DNA from: JAPLKB01 sp964429485
GTDB taxonomy: Bacteria > Desulfobacterota > Syntrophorhabdia > Syntrophorhabdales > Syntrophorhabdaceae
DNA length: 64,000 nt
Assembly (NCBI GenBank): GCA_964429485.1
Contig: CAYSBW010000002.1
Span: 1 to 64,000 of the forward strand
Direction: 5' to 3'
Shown: positions 63,801 through 64,000 of the stretch, one piece after another
How the letters are laid out: every line of letters begins with the position of its first letter
How positions within the stretch are numbered: position 1 is the first letter of the stretch
The notes under the pieces: generated by a model
Database searches by the model: none
Told to the model about the DNA's origin: nothing
Seen by the model: the letters and a program-made list of their open reading frames with translations, nothing else
Translations under genes and position numbers: made by a program

Positions 63801-64000
63801 AAAGAGAGGAGATTGTTACCGCGCCTCATGAAGACAAGGAAGAAAAACCTTTGAATATATTACTTGTTGATGATTCAGAAGATAACAGACTCCTTATTCT
63901 GGCTTATCTTAAAAAATACCCTTATAAAATAGACATTGCTGAAAATGGAGAGACAGCTCTTGGACAGTTTAAGCAGAAGAAGTATGACCTCGTTCTTATG
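60815..64000 (+). CDS. Hybrid sensor histidine kinase with Cache, three PAS and receiver domains, cut by window end
   Basis: At least 1062 residues from ATG 60815, open at the window end. Transmembrane helices (about 10-27 and 290-312) enclose an extracytoplasmic double-Cache-like sensor region. A HAMP-like linker follows, then three PAS domains starting near residues 371, 494 and 618. The last, with LLQGP near its centre, resembles LOV/PAS but lacks the LOV cysteine. HisKA phosphoacceptor H757 lies in SMSHEIRTPMNAI; the ATPase domain has NAIKFT, DTGIGIP and GGTGLGLPIS. A receiver domain starts at LLVDDSEDN and breaks off at KYDLVLM, just before the expected aspartate. Confidence 0.93.
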   Translation, partial: MEKISLKTKMAVTVSILFLLIFTGGAYLFEMKFEGDFKKIIAEQQFELVSKLSKDIDNKLSDAQNNLISTALYLPTDNLENHPLTQKNFEKSLEHRYFLKSFFDNSINLFSKSGILIAQVPVEPEQYGKDFSQREYIQQTIKTNRPFISKPIISSKPPHDPVVVFAAPVFNKKKEFIAIMSGSVSLIRDNVIGDLGSVKIGKTGYLYMCGPDRTIIVHPDKSRILKRDVPIGANKAFDKAIEGFEGTEQTINSRGLHAISSFRRLKTTGWILSANYPVKEAYATIYDTRWFMVGYTLLCIALCVFVVVILMKKYLSPLSELAVQAEEIGLSGESGKYIMLTSGGEIGALVSSFNKMLEKLFEREELGRQYRFIVDSITDLMSFIDRKYKLQVVNSAWCQNLSARHEDVIGKEVAYTFGEKVFHEKIKPNLDRCFAGETVSYQLWLDFKSKGQKYCDVIFYPYFRDNDFISHVVCVIRDITLRRESEDQLKKLSQAVEQSPVTVVITDIEGNIKYTNPKFTETTGYTKEEATGQNPRILKSGEMSPESYRILWDTILSGHEWKGELHNKKKNGEFYWESATISPIRNMEGDITNFIAVKEDITAIKMANEELAKLSIVASKTDNAVIITDKDGFTEWVNEGFTRITGFISQDILGKKPGELLQGPLTDEKTIEFVRESIKSKKSFSAEILNYHKNGSTYWLSLDVTPVNDEKGSLTHFIAIESDITERKRVEAELKEAKKIAEAANQAKSEFLASMSHEIRTPMNAIIGMAELLAETPLNNEQLRYVEVFRNAGENLLNIINDILDLSKIEAGHIDIESVEFNLEDLIEKTCEVTVMRAHNKGIEFACRILPDVPVYLTGDPVRLRQILINLTGNAIKFTEKGEVFLEVKKEDPDNGMQDSTILLFAIRDTGIGIPPDKLDRIFEKFTQADSSTTRKYGGTGLGLPISKRLAELMGGSITVESEINKGSTFTVKVPVKVQKEAVSGLTAMGRAKTVEREEIVTAPHEDKEEKPLNILLVDDSEDNRLLILAYLKKYPYKIDIAENGETALGQFKQKKYDLVLM

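Overview
The window reads as chromosome of a strictly anaerobic, Gram-negative, low-GC bacterium of the deltaproteobacterial (Desulfobacterota) type. Evidence: Mla lipid-transport genes (an outer membrane), an anaerobic oxidative-stress set (two rubrerythrins, superoxide reductase, a Fur/PerR-like regulator), a siroheme-decarboxylase-type AhbB protein beside hemL, TRAP transport, a 6S RNA directly behind zapA, and a citrate synthase-like gene of the isopropylmalate-synthase superfamily in a row with aconitase-like subunits and NADP-type isocitrate dehydrogenase. The last arrangement recalls syntrophic or sulfate-reducing relatives. A run of exactly 100 N at 4050-4149 is a scaffold gap, so this is a draft or metagenome assembly. 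Assignment to a genus is not possible from the sequence alone.

Layout. 1-2100 is a transposon graveyard: the 5' part of an IS256-family transposase (minus), a broken istB (IS21) and the 3' end of an IS5-family transposase, with a 34-bp duplication and a perfect 40-bp palindrome. 2150-3271 carries a Fur/PerR-like regulator and a rubrerythrin. After the gap, 4266-7420 holds a 5'-nucleotidase, an aminotransferase-fold protein without its catalytic lysine and a membrane-anchored repeat protein. 7506-9099 (minus) is a stress operon: superoxide reductase, rubrerythrin and a peroxiredoxin whose peroxidatic cysteine codon is UGA, i.e. a selenoprotein. 9227-14112 (minus) is ftsH-folP-cdaA-ybbR-pdxJ. 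14244-18162 holds rplM-rpsI-argC and typA.

19315-26079 is a catabolic island: a TRAP transporter with an IclR regulator, a divergent acyl-CoA ligase and a class II aldolase. The TRAP and ligase promoters share a 40-bp conserved block, which suggests one regulon. 26149-32341 holds folK, ahbB, hemL, alr and mlaEFD, followed by an exported WPF-repeat protein of unknown function. 33724-36893 (minus) has a HAD phosphatase, a phosphoesterase, a 30-residue ribosomal-type (AURKAIP1/COX24) protein and phosphofructokinase. 37044-43146 has MEMO and AMMECR1 proteins, a molybdenum-hydroxylase maturation set (MobA-like, MoeA/MogA-like, YqeB, XdhC) and RpoH.

45935-52624 carries aspS and the citrate-to-2-oxoglutarate genes; the citrate synthase-like protein carries a C-terminal Cache-like sensor domain. 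52716-58410 has prfB with its programmed frameshift, zapB-like, zapA, 6S RNA, rny, ymdB, tyrS and tRNA-Asn. The window ends with a large membrane/TPR protein and a hybrid histidine kinase cut by the edge. The selenocysteine peroxiredoxin and the YqeB-type molybdenum hydroxylase accessory gene independently point to selenium use by this organism.
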